NCBI RefSeq assembly: GCF_030848565.1
Contig: NZ_JAVDDV010000017.1
Span: forward strand, 1-64,000
Direction: 5' to 3'
DNA: 64,000 nucleotides
DNA from: Natronolimnohabitans sp. A-GB9
GTDB taxonomy: Archaea; Halobacteriota; Halobacteria; Halobacteriales; Natrialbaceae
The position numbers and the translations under genes are program-made. Below the pieces are notes generated by a model that was given only the letters and a program-made list of their open reading frames with translations, searched no databases and was not told the DNA's origin. Positions 7,384 through 15,525 of the stretch are shown here, piece by piece (within the stretch, counting starts at the first letter, position 1; each line of letters opens with the position of its first letter).

Positions 7384-7743
7384 ATGGCAACTGATTCCCA
7401 CAGCGGATCGGACGGAGCGGCGGTCGACGAACCACTCTCAGTCGACGGTAGTGACCACCTCGACGAGATCGTCGACGAATACGACGTCGTCCTCGTCGAC
7501 TTCTACGCCGACTGGTGTGGCCCATGTAAGATGCTCGAGCCGGTTCTCGAACGTCTGGCTGGCGAGACCGACGGCGTAATCGCGAAAGTCGACGTCGACG
7601 CCAACCAGCAGCTTGCGGGCGCCTACGGGGTTCGCGGCGTGCCGACGCTCGTGCTCTTTGCCGACGGCGAACAGGTCGAACAGCACACCGGCGCTCTGCC
7701 GGCAGACCGACTCCGTGACCTGATCGAGGGATACACTGAATGA
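7384..7743 (+). CDS. trxA: Thioredoxin
   Basis: This 119-residue thioredoxin reduces protein disulfides in the cytoplasm. It has the active site DFYADWCGPCKMLEP, the cis-proline loop GVRGVPTLVLFADG and full family length with a short acidic N-terminal extension. ATG 7384 is chosen because GGAGTG lies just before it and the TATA element fits; the longer frame to 7267 crosses the promoter. Its last codon and stop overlap the start of trxB (ATGA at 7740), so the two are translationally coupled and electrons pass from NAD(P)H through TrxB to TrxA. The promoter shares the motif found before the TrmB-like regulators. Confidence 0.95.
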   Translation: MATDSHSGSDGAAVDEPLSVDGSDHLDEIVDEYDVVLVDFYADWCGPCKMLEPVLERLAGETDGVIAKVDVDANQQLAGAYGVRGVPTLVLFADGEQVEQHTGALPADRLRDLIEGYTE

Positions 7744-8774
7744 ACGAGGCGACCGACACCGTTCACGACGTGGTGATCGTCGGCTCCGGCGTCGCCGGTC
7801 TCTCGGCTGCGGTCTACGCTGCACGAGCCGACCTCGAGCCGATCGTCCTCGAAGGCCCGGAGCCCGGCGGTCAGCTGACGCTGACCACCGACGTCGAGAA
7901 CTTCCTCGGATTCCCCGAGGGCGTCGGCGGCATGGAACTGATCCAGCGCGGGAAAGAACAGGCCGAGTCGTTCGGCGCCGAGTTCGTCCACGGCACTGTC
8001 GAGGAAGCGACCCTCGAGGATCGACCGTTCGAACTCGGGCTTTCAAACGGCGACACGCTCCGGACGACGGCGTTGATCGTCGCGAGCGGCGCCAGCGCCC
8101 GCTGGGTCGGTGCCGAGAACGAAGACGAGCTGATGGGCTATGGCGTCTCGACGTGTGCGACGTGTGACGGCGCGTTCCACCGTGGCGACGACGTCCTCGT
8201 CATCGGCGGCGGGGATAGCGCGATGGAAGAAGCGCTGTTCCTCACGAAGTTCGCCGACAGCGTCACGATCGTCCACCGCCGCGACGAACTGCGGGCCTCC
8301 GAGGTCATGGCCCAACGCGCCCACGACCACGAGAAAATCGAGATCCGCTGGAACACGGAACTGCTCGAGATCCACGGCTCACAGGACGACGGTGTCACCG
8401 GTGCGACGCTGGTCTCCCACCCCGACGGCTATCCGACGGAGAAACTCGAGTCGGGTCACGAGGTCGACCGCGAGGAAGTCGACGTCGGTGGGATCTTCTA
8501 CGGCGTCGGTCACGTCCCCAACACCGACTTCCTCGAGGACACGCCCGTCGAACTCGCCGATTCGGGTCACCTCGAGACGCTCGAGGGAATGACGACGGCA
8601 ACCGCCGTCGAGGGGGTCTTCGGTGCGGGTGACGTCATGGATCCCGACTACCGACAGGCGATCACGTCCGCCGGAACCGGAAGCATGGCCGCCCTCGATG
8701 CCGAGGAGTGGCTGGACGAACAGGCACTCGAGTCCGACGCGACGCCGGCCCCAGAGATCGAAGCGAACGACTGA
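7740..8774 (+). CDS. trxB: Thioredoxin reductase
   Basis: This 344-residue flavoenzyme reduces thioredoxin with NAD(P)H. Visible are the FAD-binding VIVGSGVAGLSAAVYAARAD, the redox-active CATC in GVSTCATCDGAFHRGDD, the nucleotide-binding VLVIGGGDSAMEEALFLTKF with HRRDELRAS, where the arginines fit NADPH preference, and the C-terminal FAD motif EGVFGAGDVMDPDYRQAITS. It overlaps trxA by four bases. The pair is the second member of the proposed redox regulon. The C-terminal tail (ALESDATPAPEIEAND) is the usual acidic haloarchaeal extension. Confidence 0.95.
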   Translation: MNEATDTVHDVVIVGSGVAGLSAAVYAARADLEPIVLEGPEPGGQLTLTTDVENFLGFPEGVGGMELIQRGKEQAESFGAEFVHGTVEEATLEDRPFELGLSNGDTLRTTALIVASGASARWVGAENEDELMGYGVSTCATCDGAFHRGDDVLVIGGGDSAMEEALFLTKFADSVTIVHRRDELRASEVMAQRAHDHEKIEIRWNTELLEIHGSQDDGVTGATLVSHPDGYPTEKLESGHEVDREEVDVGGIFYGVGHVPNTDFLEDTPVELADSGHLETLEGMTTATAVEGVFGAGDVMDPDYRQAITSAGTGSMAALDAEEWLDEQALESDATPAPEIEAND

Positions 8775-8897
8775 TCTGGGACTCGTTCGATCGCTACCCA
8801 CGCCTGTAGATCGCAGGCATCGTACTTCCAGCACTCCCCGTTCTGTTCTCGCCGTCGTTTCGTCCGTCTCGCGTCGAAAACGGCGGTGGTCGGTACG

Positions 8898-10127
8898 TCA
8901 CTCGTTTCCTTCGACGAGGTCCGCGTCCGTGGGCCCCTGCCCGTCGAACTCTCGGACGAACGCGTCTAGCGCCGCCGGATCCGACGCTCCCGGCAGGTCG
9001 GTCTCCGCAGTTTGACATGCAGTGTCGACGCCGAGGCGCTCCGAGACGAGATCGGCCGTCGTCTCGGCCATCCGTCGGTAGGTCGTCAGCTTCCCGCCGA
9101 CGACAGTGATGGCGTTCTCGACGCCGTCGTCTGCGTGCTCGAGCACGTGGAACCCGCGGGAGATGCCGCGACCGCCGTGCTCGGCCTCCTCGGGCTCGTA
9201 CAGCGGTCGAACGCCCCACCACGTCCGGACGTGGGCGGCGTCTTCGACCGGCGGTAGCATCGCCGCACACTCGGCGACCGTCGTGTCGATCTCCCAGTCG
9301 GCGGTCTCGTAGTCGTCGAGATCGTCGACCGGGACGCTCGTGGTGCCGAGAACGACCTGGTCGTCGTGTGGGACGACGATATCCCCGTCGGCAGGATCGC
9401 GACAGCGGTTGAGCACCGGCTCGAGATTCTCGTACTCGACCGAGATCATGACGCCCCGCGTCGGTCGCATCTCGACGGAGACGCCTGCCATCGCGGCGAC
9501 CTGACCGGCGTGGGCACCGGCCGCGTTCACGACGATCGTCGGCTCGATCGTCTCGACGCCACCGTCGCGCTCGAGGGTGACCGTCTCGATGCGGCCGTCC
9601 GCAACGCTCATCGACGTCACCGGCGCATGGGGACGGATTCGAGCGCCGTGGTCGCGAGCGTCGGCCGCGTTTGCTGCGACGAGTCTCGAGGGGACGACGA
9701 CGGCGTCGGGGACCCACATCGCGCGCTCGACCGCGTCCGCGAGGTCCGGAACTGCTGTTCGAGCCGTCTCGCCGTCGATCACGTCGACCGGGATCCCGAC
9801 GTCCTCACAGGCCACACGTTTCTCCTCGAAGTAGGCTGGATCGTCCTCGCGTCGCTGGACGAACAGCCCCTTCGTCTCCCGGATACACTCCCCTGCGATG
9901 GATCTCAGGATTCGATTCTCCTCGAGACACTCGCGTGCGCCTTCCGGATCGCTTTCGGCGTAGCGGGCCCCGCTGTGTAGTAACCCGTGTGAGCGGCCGG
10001 ATGTGCCGGCTGAAAGTCCGTCACGGTCGACCAGTGTCACGTCGATGTTCCGCAGTGCGAGGTCTCTGGCGATCCCGACACCGGTCGCACCGCCACCGAT
10101 GATGAGGACGTCCGTTCGAGTGGCCAT
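8898..10127 (-). CDS. glpA: Glycerol-3-phosphate dehydrogenase GlpA-like FAD oxidoreductase, short form
   Basis: This 409-residue protein oxidises sn-glycerol 3-phosphate to dihydroxyacetone phosphate in the GlpA/GlpD manner. It shows the N-terminal FAD fold VLIIGGGATGVGIARDLALR, the GlpA/D signature GTSGRSHGLLHSGARYAESD, and the closing VVGGKLTTYRRMAE. It ends soon after that, so the C-terminal BFD-type iron-sulfur domain of classical GlpA is missing, and glpB, glpC and glpK are not adjacent. Electron transfer may therefore go straight from FAD to quinone. The start at 10127 gives MATRTDVLIIGGG; the longer frame to 10202 adds unsupported residues. It converges with trxB. Confidence 0.85.
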   Translation of the reverse strand: MATRTDVLIIGGGATGVGIARDLALRNIDVTLVDRDGLSAGTSGRSHGLLHSGARYAESDPEGARECLEENRILRSIAGECIRETKGLFVQRREDDPAYFEEKRVACEDVGIPVDVIDGETARTAVPDLADAVERAMWVPDAVVVPSRLVAANAADARDHGARIRPHAPVTSMSVADGRIETVTLERDGGVETIEPTIVVNAAGAHAGQVAAMAGVSVEMRPTRGVMISVEYENLEPVLNRCRDPADGDIVVPHDDQVVLGTTSVPVDDLDDYETADWEIDTTVAECAAMLPPVEDAAHVRTWWGVRPLYEPEEAEHGGRGISRGFHVLEHADDGVENAITVVGGKLTTYRRMAETTADLVSERLGVDTACQTAETDLPGASDPAALDAFVREFDGQGPTDADLVEGNE

Positions 10128-10747
10128 ACAGTATCGATGGGTGCCGGACGGACGTATCTTTCCAGCTCGTGCGAGCGAACTCGAGTCGATGCAAGTGTGC
10201 ACACGAGAACGACGGATATCGTCACTGGTCTTCGGTTAGCGCACCTCAACCGTACGAAATCCTCGAAAAAGGGTCGCCGAGGATTAGGGCATGATGATCT
10301 GGGGCTTCCGCCGTGTATGGTATCGGCACAGTGGGTGAACATCACAGGCCACAGGGATCGTCTCCGGGTTAGTGTCGTTTCGTGTGGTTTGTTATCATCA
10401 CCACCTCATCATCACATATTGTCTGTCCAATAATAAAGCTTACTTCTCGGGTAAACACTGCTTTCCTGGCCGAGATATTATCTATACGTCCAGCTATAGA
10501 TGATTGACTTTGAAATAGTGGTAATATTCGCGGTCCAGTATCGGTTCCGTGGACGTTTGGACGTTCCGGCGAGCGTCTGTGGGTGACCGATACCCGTTGG
10601 CACAGCCGACTATTTTCGCTCTCCGGACACGAGCGACCGATTTCCGAAACTCCGTCGGAGAAAACTCGTCCCTCCAGACCGTCGGCCGCAGGATCGAATC
10701 GCTCCACACCACCGGATTCGACTCTGCAGTTCAGGCTTGGAACGCCA
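10128..10747. other. 620-bp intergenic stretch without a supported gene
   Basis: This holds the divergent upstream region of glpA and an AT-richer block at about 10380-10530 (ATTGTCTGTCCAATAATAAA among it). Open frames on either strand here have no recognisable motif and haloarchaeal codon use is poor. No repeat A or B copy is visible. An RNA gene cannot be excluded. Confidence 0.5.
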
Positions 10748-11272
10748 CTAGTCCGGTTTCGCTGCGAACTTCTCGCGGACCTTCTCGACTTTCGGTGCCG
10801 CGTGCATCGTACAGTAGGCGTCGTTTGGGTTCTTTTCGAAGTAGTCCTGATGATGCTCTTCGGCCTCGTAGAACGTCTCCAGCGGCTCGATCTCGGTGAC
10901 GATCCCTTCGTAGAGCCCTTCCTCCTCGAGTTCCGCCGCGAACGCCTCGGCAGTCTCGAGTTGCGTGTCGTCGTGGGCGTAGATCGCCGATCGATACTGC
11001 GAGCCGACGTCGGGGCCCTCGCGATCTTTCGTGGTCGGATCGTGGATCGTAAAGAAGACTTCGAGGAGATCCTCGTATGCGATCACGTCGGGATCGTACT
11101 CGAGTTGGACGACCTCTGCGTGTCCCGTCTGGCCCGAGCAGACTTCCTTGTAGGTGGGGTCGTCCGTATGACCGCCGGCGTACCCCGACGTGACCGATTC
11201 GACGCCATCGAGTTCCTTGAAAGCGGCCTCGACACACCAGAAACAGCCACCGCCAAACGTTGCGCGTTCCAT
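10748..11272 (-). CDS. msrA: Peptide methionine-(S)-sulfoxide reductase MsrA
   Basis: MsrA repairs oxidised methionine in proteins using thioredoxin as electron donor, so it is functionally linked to trxA-trxB nearby. The 174-residue protein has the catalytic GCFWC (Cys11), the substrate pocket VESVTSGYAGGHTDDPTYKE, EVV and DVGSQYRSAIY, and a typical C-terminus ending NPNDAYCTMHAAPKVEKVRE. The ATG at 11272 is used; a TTG two codons upstream is less likely. Its promoter does not carry the trxA motif. The downstream end lies next to the unannotated stretch before glpA. Confidence 0.95.
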   Translation of the reverse strand: MERATFGGGCFWCVEAAFKELDGVESVTSGYAGGHTDDPTYKEVCSGQTGHAEVVQLEYDPDVIAYEDLLEVFFTIHDPTTKDREGPDVGSQYRSAIYAHDDTQLETAEAFAAELEEEGLYEGIVTEIEPLETFYEAEEHHQDYFEKNPNDAYCTMHAAPKVEKVREKFAAKPD

Positions 11273-11527
11273 ACTCAAGTGTAGACCTCGCTCGAGGAAA
11301 GGTGTGACGGGACGTGTCGGCCTCGCTCGGCGTGGCTTCGTCGACAGCGGTTGCCGACGTCCGCCACTGCTCGCCCCGGACCCTCGCGCTCGAACTCGTC
11401 CGCTCGTCGAACCGACGGGTTCGTTCGTTCGGTCCGTCCGGGATACACCACTCGATTCGATCGCTCGAGTCCGGCCGGACCTGACACTTTCCGAAGGTAT
11501 TTCATGGCAGGGCTCGAACGCCGGGGT

Positions 11528-12301
11528 ATGTCATGGAATACCGTCGAACTCGAGTGGGATGGTGACGTCGCAACGCTGACCGTCGACCGTCCCGAGGCGA
11601 TGAACGCGCTGAACGTCGAGACCCTCGAGGTGATGGGCGAGGCGATCACTGAGGCCGCAGCCGAGGACGCCCGCGTGCTCGTAGTTACCGGTGCGGGCGA
11701 CGATGCGTTTATCGCCGGCGCCGATATCGCGTATATGCAGGATCTCGACACACCCGAGGCCCAGGAGTGGGGCGAACTCGGTCACGACGTCGCGGACGCG
11801 CTGGCTGAGTTTCCGGCACCGACGATCGCGGCGGTCAACGGCTACGCGTTCGGCGGCGGCTGCGAGATGGCACTGGCCTGTGACCTGCGAGTCGCAAGCG
11901 AGTCGGCACTCATCGGTAACACGGAGATCGATCTCGGTATCATTCCGGGCTGGGGCGGCACCCAGCGCTTGCCGGAACTCGTCGGCGACGAGACCGCACG
12001 CCGGATGATCTTCTTAGGCGAGCGCCTCGACGCCCAGTCGGCCGCCGAGGCCGGCCTGTTCGGCGACGTCGTCCCGGACGACGAACTCGAGGCAACCGTC
12101 GACGAACTGGCCGATCGACTCGCCGCGAAGCCGGCCGTCGCGATGCGTGCAGCCAAACAGACGCTCAACCAGCGCCACGAGGGCTCCCTGACCAGCGGAC
12201 TCGCCTTCGAGAAGCGGACGTTCGGCAGCCTGTTCGGAACGGCGGACCAGCGCGAGGGAATGGCGGCGTTCCTCGAGGATCGAGAGCCGGAGTTCGAGTA
12301 G
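11528..12301 (+). CDS. Enoyl-CoA hydratase/isomerase family protein
   Basis: This 257-residue crotonase-fold enzyme probably hydrates 2-enoyl-CoA in fatty acid or branched amino acid oxidation. It carries both oxyanion-hole segments (AFIAGADIAYMQ and AVNGYAFGGGCEMALACDLR) and the acid pair region NTEIDLGIIPGWGGTQRLPEL, where the two glutamates match the hydratase pattern rather than an isomerase or dehalogenase. The ATG at 11528 gives the usual family length; an in-frame ATG at 11504 (MAGLERRG-) is possible. It stands alone, so the substrate is not defined by neighbours. Confidence 0.9.
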   Translation: MSWNTVELEWDGDVATLTVDRPEAMNALNVETLEVMGEAITEAAAEDARVLVVTGAGDDAFIAGADIAYMQDLDTPEAQEWGELGHDVADALAEFPAPTIAAVNGYAFGGGCEMALACDLRVASESALIGNTEIDLGIIPGWGGTQRLPELVGDETARRMIFLGERLDAQSAAEAGLFGDVVPDDELEATVDELADRLAAKPAVAMRAAKQTLNQRHEGSLTSGLAFEKRTFGSLFGTADQREGMAAFLEDREPEFE

Positions 12302-12397
12302 CTCGGCACTGCTTACCGATCCGTTCGCGGACGGAGAACATCGCTGAGACGATCGACAGGACTGTAGAGCCCTGTCGAACCAGCGTCTTCGTTCGAG

Positions 12398-13060
12398 TCA
12401 GCTATCGACCGACCAGCACAACAACGCCCCATCGTCCAGTCGTTCCACGCGCTCGAGACTCAACAGCGGAAACTCGTCGACGAACCCGTCGCCGTCGGCA
12501 AGCGTGGGTGCGTCGCGGCCGCCGATGATCTTCGCCCCGACGTAGACACGTAGTTCGTCGACCAGCCTGGCCTCGAACAGCGAGAAGATGAGTTCGCCGC
12601 CGCCCTCGACCATGAGTCGCTCTATGCCCTGTTCCTGTAGCGCCGCGAACGCCCGCAGGAGGTCGACGCGATCGTCGCCGGCGGTCACGAGCTGTGCGTG
12701 ATCGGCGAGATCCATCCGCGTGCTGACGGGGGCGGCCTCACTCAGACAGACGTAGGTCGTCGCCGCGTCGTCGAGGATCGCGGCGTCGGTCGGCGTCCGT
12801 CCCTTCGAATCGATCACGACGCGTGCGGGATGTTCCGACTCGCCGCGCTCGAGTCGCCGTTCACACAGCGACTCGTCTTTGACGGTGAGATGGGGATCGT
12901 CGGCGAGGACGGTGCCGACGCCGACGACGACGGCGTCGCTGTCGGCCCGGAGTCGATCGACGCGAGCGAAGTCCTCCTCGCCGCTGATCGCGATCTGTTC
13001 GCGACGGCGCGAAGAGAGTTTCCCGTCCGCGCTCGTGGCGGCGTTGACGACGACGTGCAT
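12398..13060 (-). CDS. 2,5-diamino-6-(ribosylamino)-4(3H)-pyrimidinone 5'-phosphate reductase (RibD C-like)
   Basis: This 220-residue NAD(P)H-dependent reductase belongs to the RibD C-terminal/DHFR-like family. In archaea the stand-alone form reduces the ribose of the pyrimidine intermediate before deamination in riboflavin synthesis. It shows VVNAATSADGKLSS, the cofactor loop DAVVVGVGTVLADDPHLTVK, VVIDSKGRTPTDAAIL and the C-terminal GIERLMVEGGGELIFSLFEA. No deaminase domain is attached, as expected for the archaeal enzyme. No other riboflavin genes are adjacent. The start is the ATG shared with MHVVVNAATSADG. Confidence 0.9.
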   Translation of the reverse strand: MHVVVNAATSADGKLSSRRREQIAISGEEDFARVDRLRADSDAVVVGVGTVLADDPHLTVKDESLCERRLERGESEHPARVVIDSKGRTPTDAAILDDAATTYVCLSEAAPVSTRMDLADHAQLVTAGDDRVDLLRAFAALQEQGIERLMVEGGGELIFSLFEARLVDELRVYVGAKIIGGRDAPTLADGDGFVDEFPLLSLERVERLDDGALLCWSVDS

Positions 13061-13137
13061 ACGCCTGCTGTGTGGCCAACCCTAAAGAAAACACCCGTCG
13101 GCGACTCGAGCGTCGGCCGGATCGACAGGAGTCCATC

Positions 13138-13251
13138 TCATACTTCCGGACAAAACGATGCACACACCGATCGCACTCGAGACGCTGTCGCGGAACGCGA
13201 CAGACGTCGAGACGCGATCGGGTGTTTACTGACTGTTGTCCGGTAGTATCA
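13138..13251. repeat. Dispersed palindromic repeat B, copy B2
   Basis: Ends TCATACTTCCGGACAAAA and TGTTGTCCGGTAGTATCA. The interior differs from other B copies and has its own dyad (CACCGATCGC...GCGATCGGGTG). On the minus strand the right end begins TGATAC, whose TGA is the stop codon of the ZIP transporter gene. Confidence 0.75.
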
Positions 13252-14103
13252 CACCGCGAGCCCGACGTCGACGATCACCATCACGACGAAGCCGAGCACG
13301 AACGTAAGCGTCGCGTCGTCCGCGTACCCGTGGCCGTGACTGGCCGGAATCAGTTCCCGGAAGATGACGGCCATCATCGTCCCGGCGGCGAACCCAGCAG
13401 CTATCGGAAAAATCCCAGTAACGAGGACGACGAGTCCGAATCCGGCGGCTGCGGCGATCGGCTCGGGGACTGCACCGGAGAGGGTCGTATACAGGGTCGT
13501 CTTCGCGTTCGAAAGTCCCGTTCGACTCGCCGGAACGGCCATCGCGAACCCGTCGGGGACGTTCTGGATCGCGATGGCGATCGCGAGTGCGATTCCGACG
13601 CCCTCGAGGCCGCCCGCGAAGGCGATCCCGACCGCCAGCCCCTCGGGGACGTTGTGGATCGTGATGGCGCTCCCGACCAGTATCGCTCGCCGTCGGTTTT
13701 CGGCGGGATCGTCGGTATCGTCTGCATCCTCGGTCTCGACACCGTCCGACGCGACCGTGAGTTCGTCGGCTTCGACGGTCTCCTCGGCAGTCGTCGACGG
13801 ATAGGTCCGGTCGGCTTCGTCGGCGATGAGCAGGTGGACGTGCGGGAGCAATCGATTCACGGCGAGCAGAAACACCGCGCCGAGAAGGACGCCGAGGACG
13901 ACCTCCAGGAGCGAACCGACCTCGAGTCCCGGGACGACGAGCGCGAAGACGGCCGCGCCGAACATGATCCCCGCCGCGAGACCGACTGCGGCATCGTAGA
14001 GCCGGTGGCTGATTCGATCGGTGACGTATATCGGGAGTGCACCCAGTCCGGTCGCCGCGCCGGCCAACCCCGCGATCACGACGACTTCGCCGATCGAGAC
14101 CAC
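13249..14103 (-). CDS. ZIP family divalent metal transporter
   Basis: This 284-residue inner-membrane protein resembles ZupT-type zinc/iron permeases. Eight predicted membrane segments are interrupted by an acidic cytoplasmic loop (about residues 120-155, TVEADELTVASDGVETEDAD). The metal-binding helix 4 motif is intact (ITIHNVPEGLAVGIAFAGG); helix 5 reads AIAIQNVPDGFAMAV, with Gln in place of His. GTG at 14103 is the start: the open frame continues upstream but would collide with the divergent rpa1 promoter and gene. The stop TGA coincides with the end of repeat B2. Confidence 0.85.
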   Translation of the reverse strand: MVSIGEVVVIAGLAGAATGLGALPIYVTDRISHRLYDAAVGLAAGIMFGAAVFALVVPGLEVGSLLEVVLGVLLGAVFLLAVNRLLPHVHLLIADEADRTYPSTTAEETVEADELTVASDGVETEDADDTDDPAENRRRAILVGSAITIHNVPEGLAVGIAFAGGLEGVGIALAIAIAIQNVPDGFAMAVPASRTGLSNAKTTLYTTLSGAVPEPIAAAAGFGLVVLVTGIFPIAAGFAAGTMMAVIFRELIPASHGHGYADDATLTFVLGFVVMVIVDVGLAV

Positions 14104-14221
14104 TGCGATTCCGGTTTTCGGGCGGTCGTGAAAAGCGTTCGCACGAAATCGACATGAACGTACCGCAATCGGACGACCACTCGGACGACGTCGTCTTTTC
14201 TTCGTTCGGTTCTCTCGGGAA

Positions 14222-14233
14222 CGCTTTTTAAGC
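14222..14233 (+). promoter_or_regulatory. rpa1: TATA element of the rpa1 operon
   Basis: CGCTTTTTAAGC contains TTTTTAA 26 or so bases before the ATG at 14254. This spacing predicts a transcript starting at or next to the start codon, that is a leaderless mRNA. Confidence 0.6.
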
Positions 14234-14253
14234 CTCCGCTCGAAAGGCCGGTG

Positions 14254-15525
14254 ATGGAACTCGACGACCATGCCGAGGATCTCGCCTCCGACCTCGGTGT
14301 CGACAAAGAGGAGGTCAAATCCGACCTGCAGAATCTGGTAGAGTACAGCGTTCCTATCGACGAGGCCAAAGGGAGCCTTCGCCGGAAGTACGGCGACGGG
14401 GGTGGCGGCAGCGCCGCGCCCTCGAGCAAGGAGATCGCCGAGATCACGCCCGAGGACGGATCGGTCACCGTAACCGGTGTCGTCCTCACCGCGGGCAAGC
14501 GATCGATCCGATATCAGGGCTCCGATCACGTCATCGTCGAGGGGCGACTCGCTGACGAGAGCGGAACGATCGATTACACCGCCTGGGAGGACTTCGGTCT
14601 CACGCCGGGCGATACGATCACCGCGGGCAACGCGGGCGTCCGCGAGTGGGACGGCGAGCCCGAACTCAACCTCGGCGAGAGCACGTCGCTGTCACTCGAG
14701 GAGGACTCGCTCGAAATCGCCGCCGAAATCGGCGGCGACGCGGAGCTTGCCGACCTCCAGACGGGTGACCGTGCGGTAAACGTCGAGGTCGACGTCATCG
14801 AGTGTGAACGTCGGACGATCGACGGCCGCGACGGCGAGACCGAAATTCTGAGCGGCGTCTTCGGCGACGAGAGCGGCCGCCTTCCGTTTACGAACTGGGA
14901 TCCCGCGCCCGCGATCGAGGACGGCGGTCCAGTCCGGATCGAGAACGCCTACGTCCAGGAGTTCCGTGGCGTCCCCGAAGTGAACGTCTCGGAGTTCTCG
15001 ACGGTGACGCCCATCGACCGAGAGATCGAGGTTGGGGCCGACACGACGACGATGGACGTCGGCGAGGCCGTCGGCACTGGCGGCATCTACGACGTCGAAC
15101 TCGTCGGTAACGTCCTCGCCGTACGCGACGGCTCGGGACTCATCCAGCGCTGTCCGGAGTGTTACCGTGTCATCCAGAAAGGACAGTGCCGGACCCACGG
15201 CGACGTCGACGGCATCGACGATCTGCGCGTGAAGGCGATCCTCGACGACGGCACCGGCGCGCTCACGGTCGTCCTCGACGATGAACTGACCGAACAGGTC
15301 TACGGCGGCACTCTCGAGGACGCCTTAGAGCAAGCCCGCGAGGCGATGGATCAGGAAGTCGTCGCCGACACGATCCGTGAGCAGATCGTCGGCCGCGAGT
15401 TCCGCGTGCGTGGGCACCTCTCGGTCGACGAATACGGTGCTAATCTCGACGCCGAACAGTTCGAAGAGAGCGCCGAGGATCCCGAAGCGCGTGCAACTGC
15501 CTTCCTCGAGGAGGTGAACGCATGA
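14254..15525 (+). CDS. rpa1: Replication protein A, OB-fold and zinc-finger subunit (RPA1/RpaA-type)
   Basis: This single-stranded DNA-binding protein acts in replication and repair. The 423-residue chain has an N-terminal helical region, successive OB folds (about 60-150, 165-260 and 270 onward; DESGTIDYTAWEDFGLTPGD is typical) and a zinc finger C-x2-C-x9-C-x2-H near residues 300-316 (RCPECYRVIQKGQCRTHGD). The order rpa1-rpap1-rpe, with the partner and a phosphoesterase, is the haloarchaeal RPA1 operon described in Haloferax. The start is ATG 14254; a GTG lies one codon earlier. Its end overlaps rpap1 by ATGA. Confidence 0.93.
   Translation: MELDDHAEDLASDLGVDKEEVKSDLQNLVEYSVPIDEAKGSLRRKYGDGGGGSAAPSSKEIAEITPEDGSVTVTGVVLTAGKRSIRYQGSDHVIVEGRLADESGTIDYTAWEDFGLTPGDTITAGNAGVREWDGEPELNLGESTSLSLEEDSLEIAAEIGGDAELADLQTGDRAVNVEVDVIECERRTIDGRDGETEILSGVFGDESGRLPFTNWDPAPAIEDGGPVRIENAYVQEFRGVPEVNVSEFSTVTPIDREIEVGADTTTMDVGEAVGTGGIYDVELVGNVLAVRDGSGLIQRCPECYRVIQKGQCRTHGDVDGIDDLRVKAILDDGTGALTVVLDDELTEQVYGGTLEDALEQAREAMDQEVVADTIREQIVGREFRVRGHLSVDEYGANLDAEQFEESAEDPEARATAFLEEVNA

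Noticed and set aside
10369-10712. Small minus-strand frames between glpA and msrA
   Set aside because: AT-rich with rare-codon composition and no recognisable motif.
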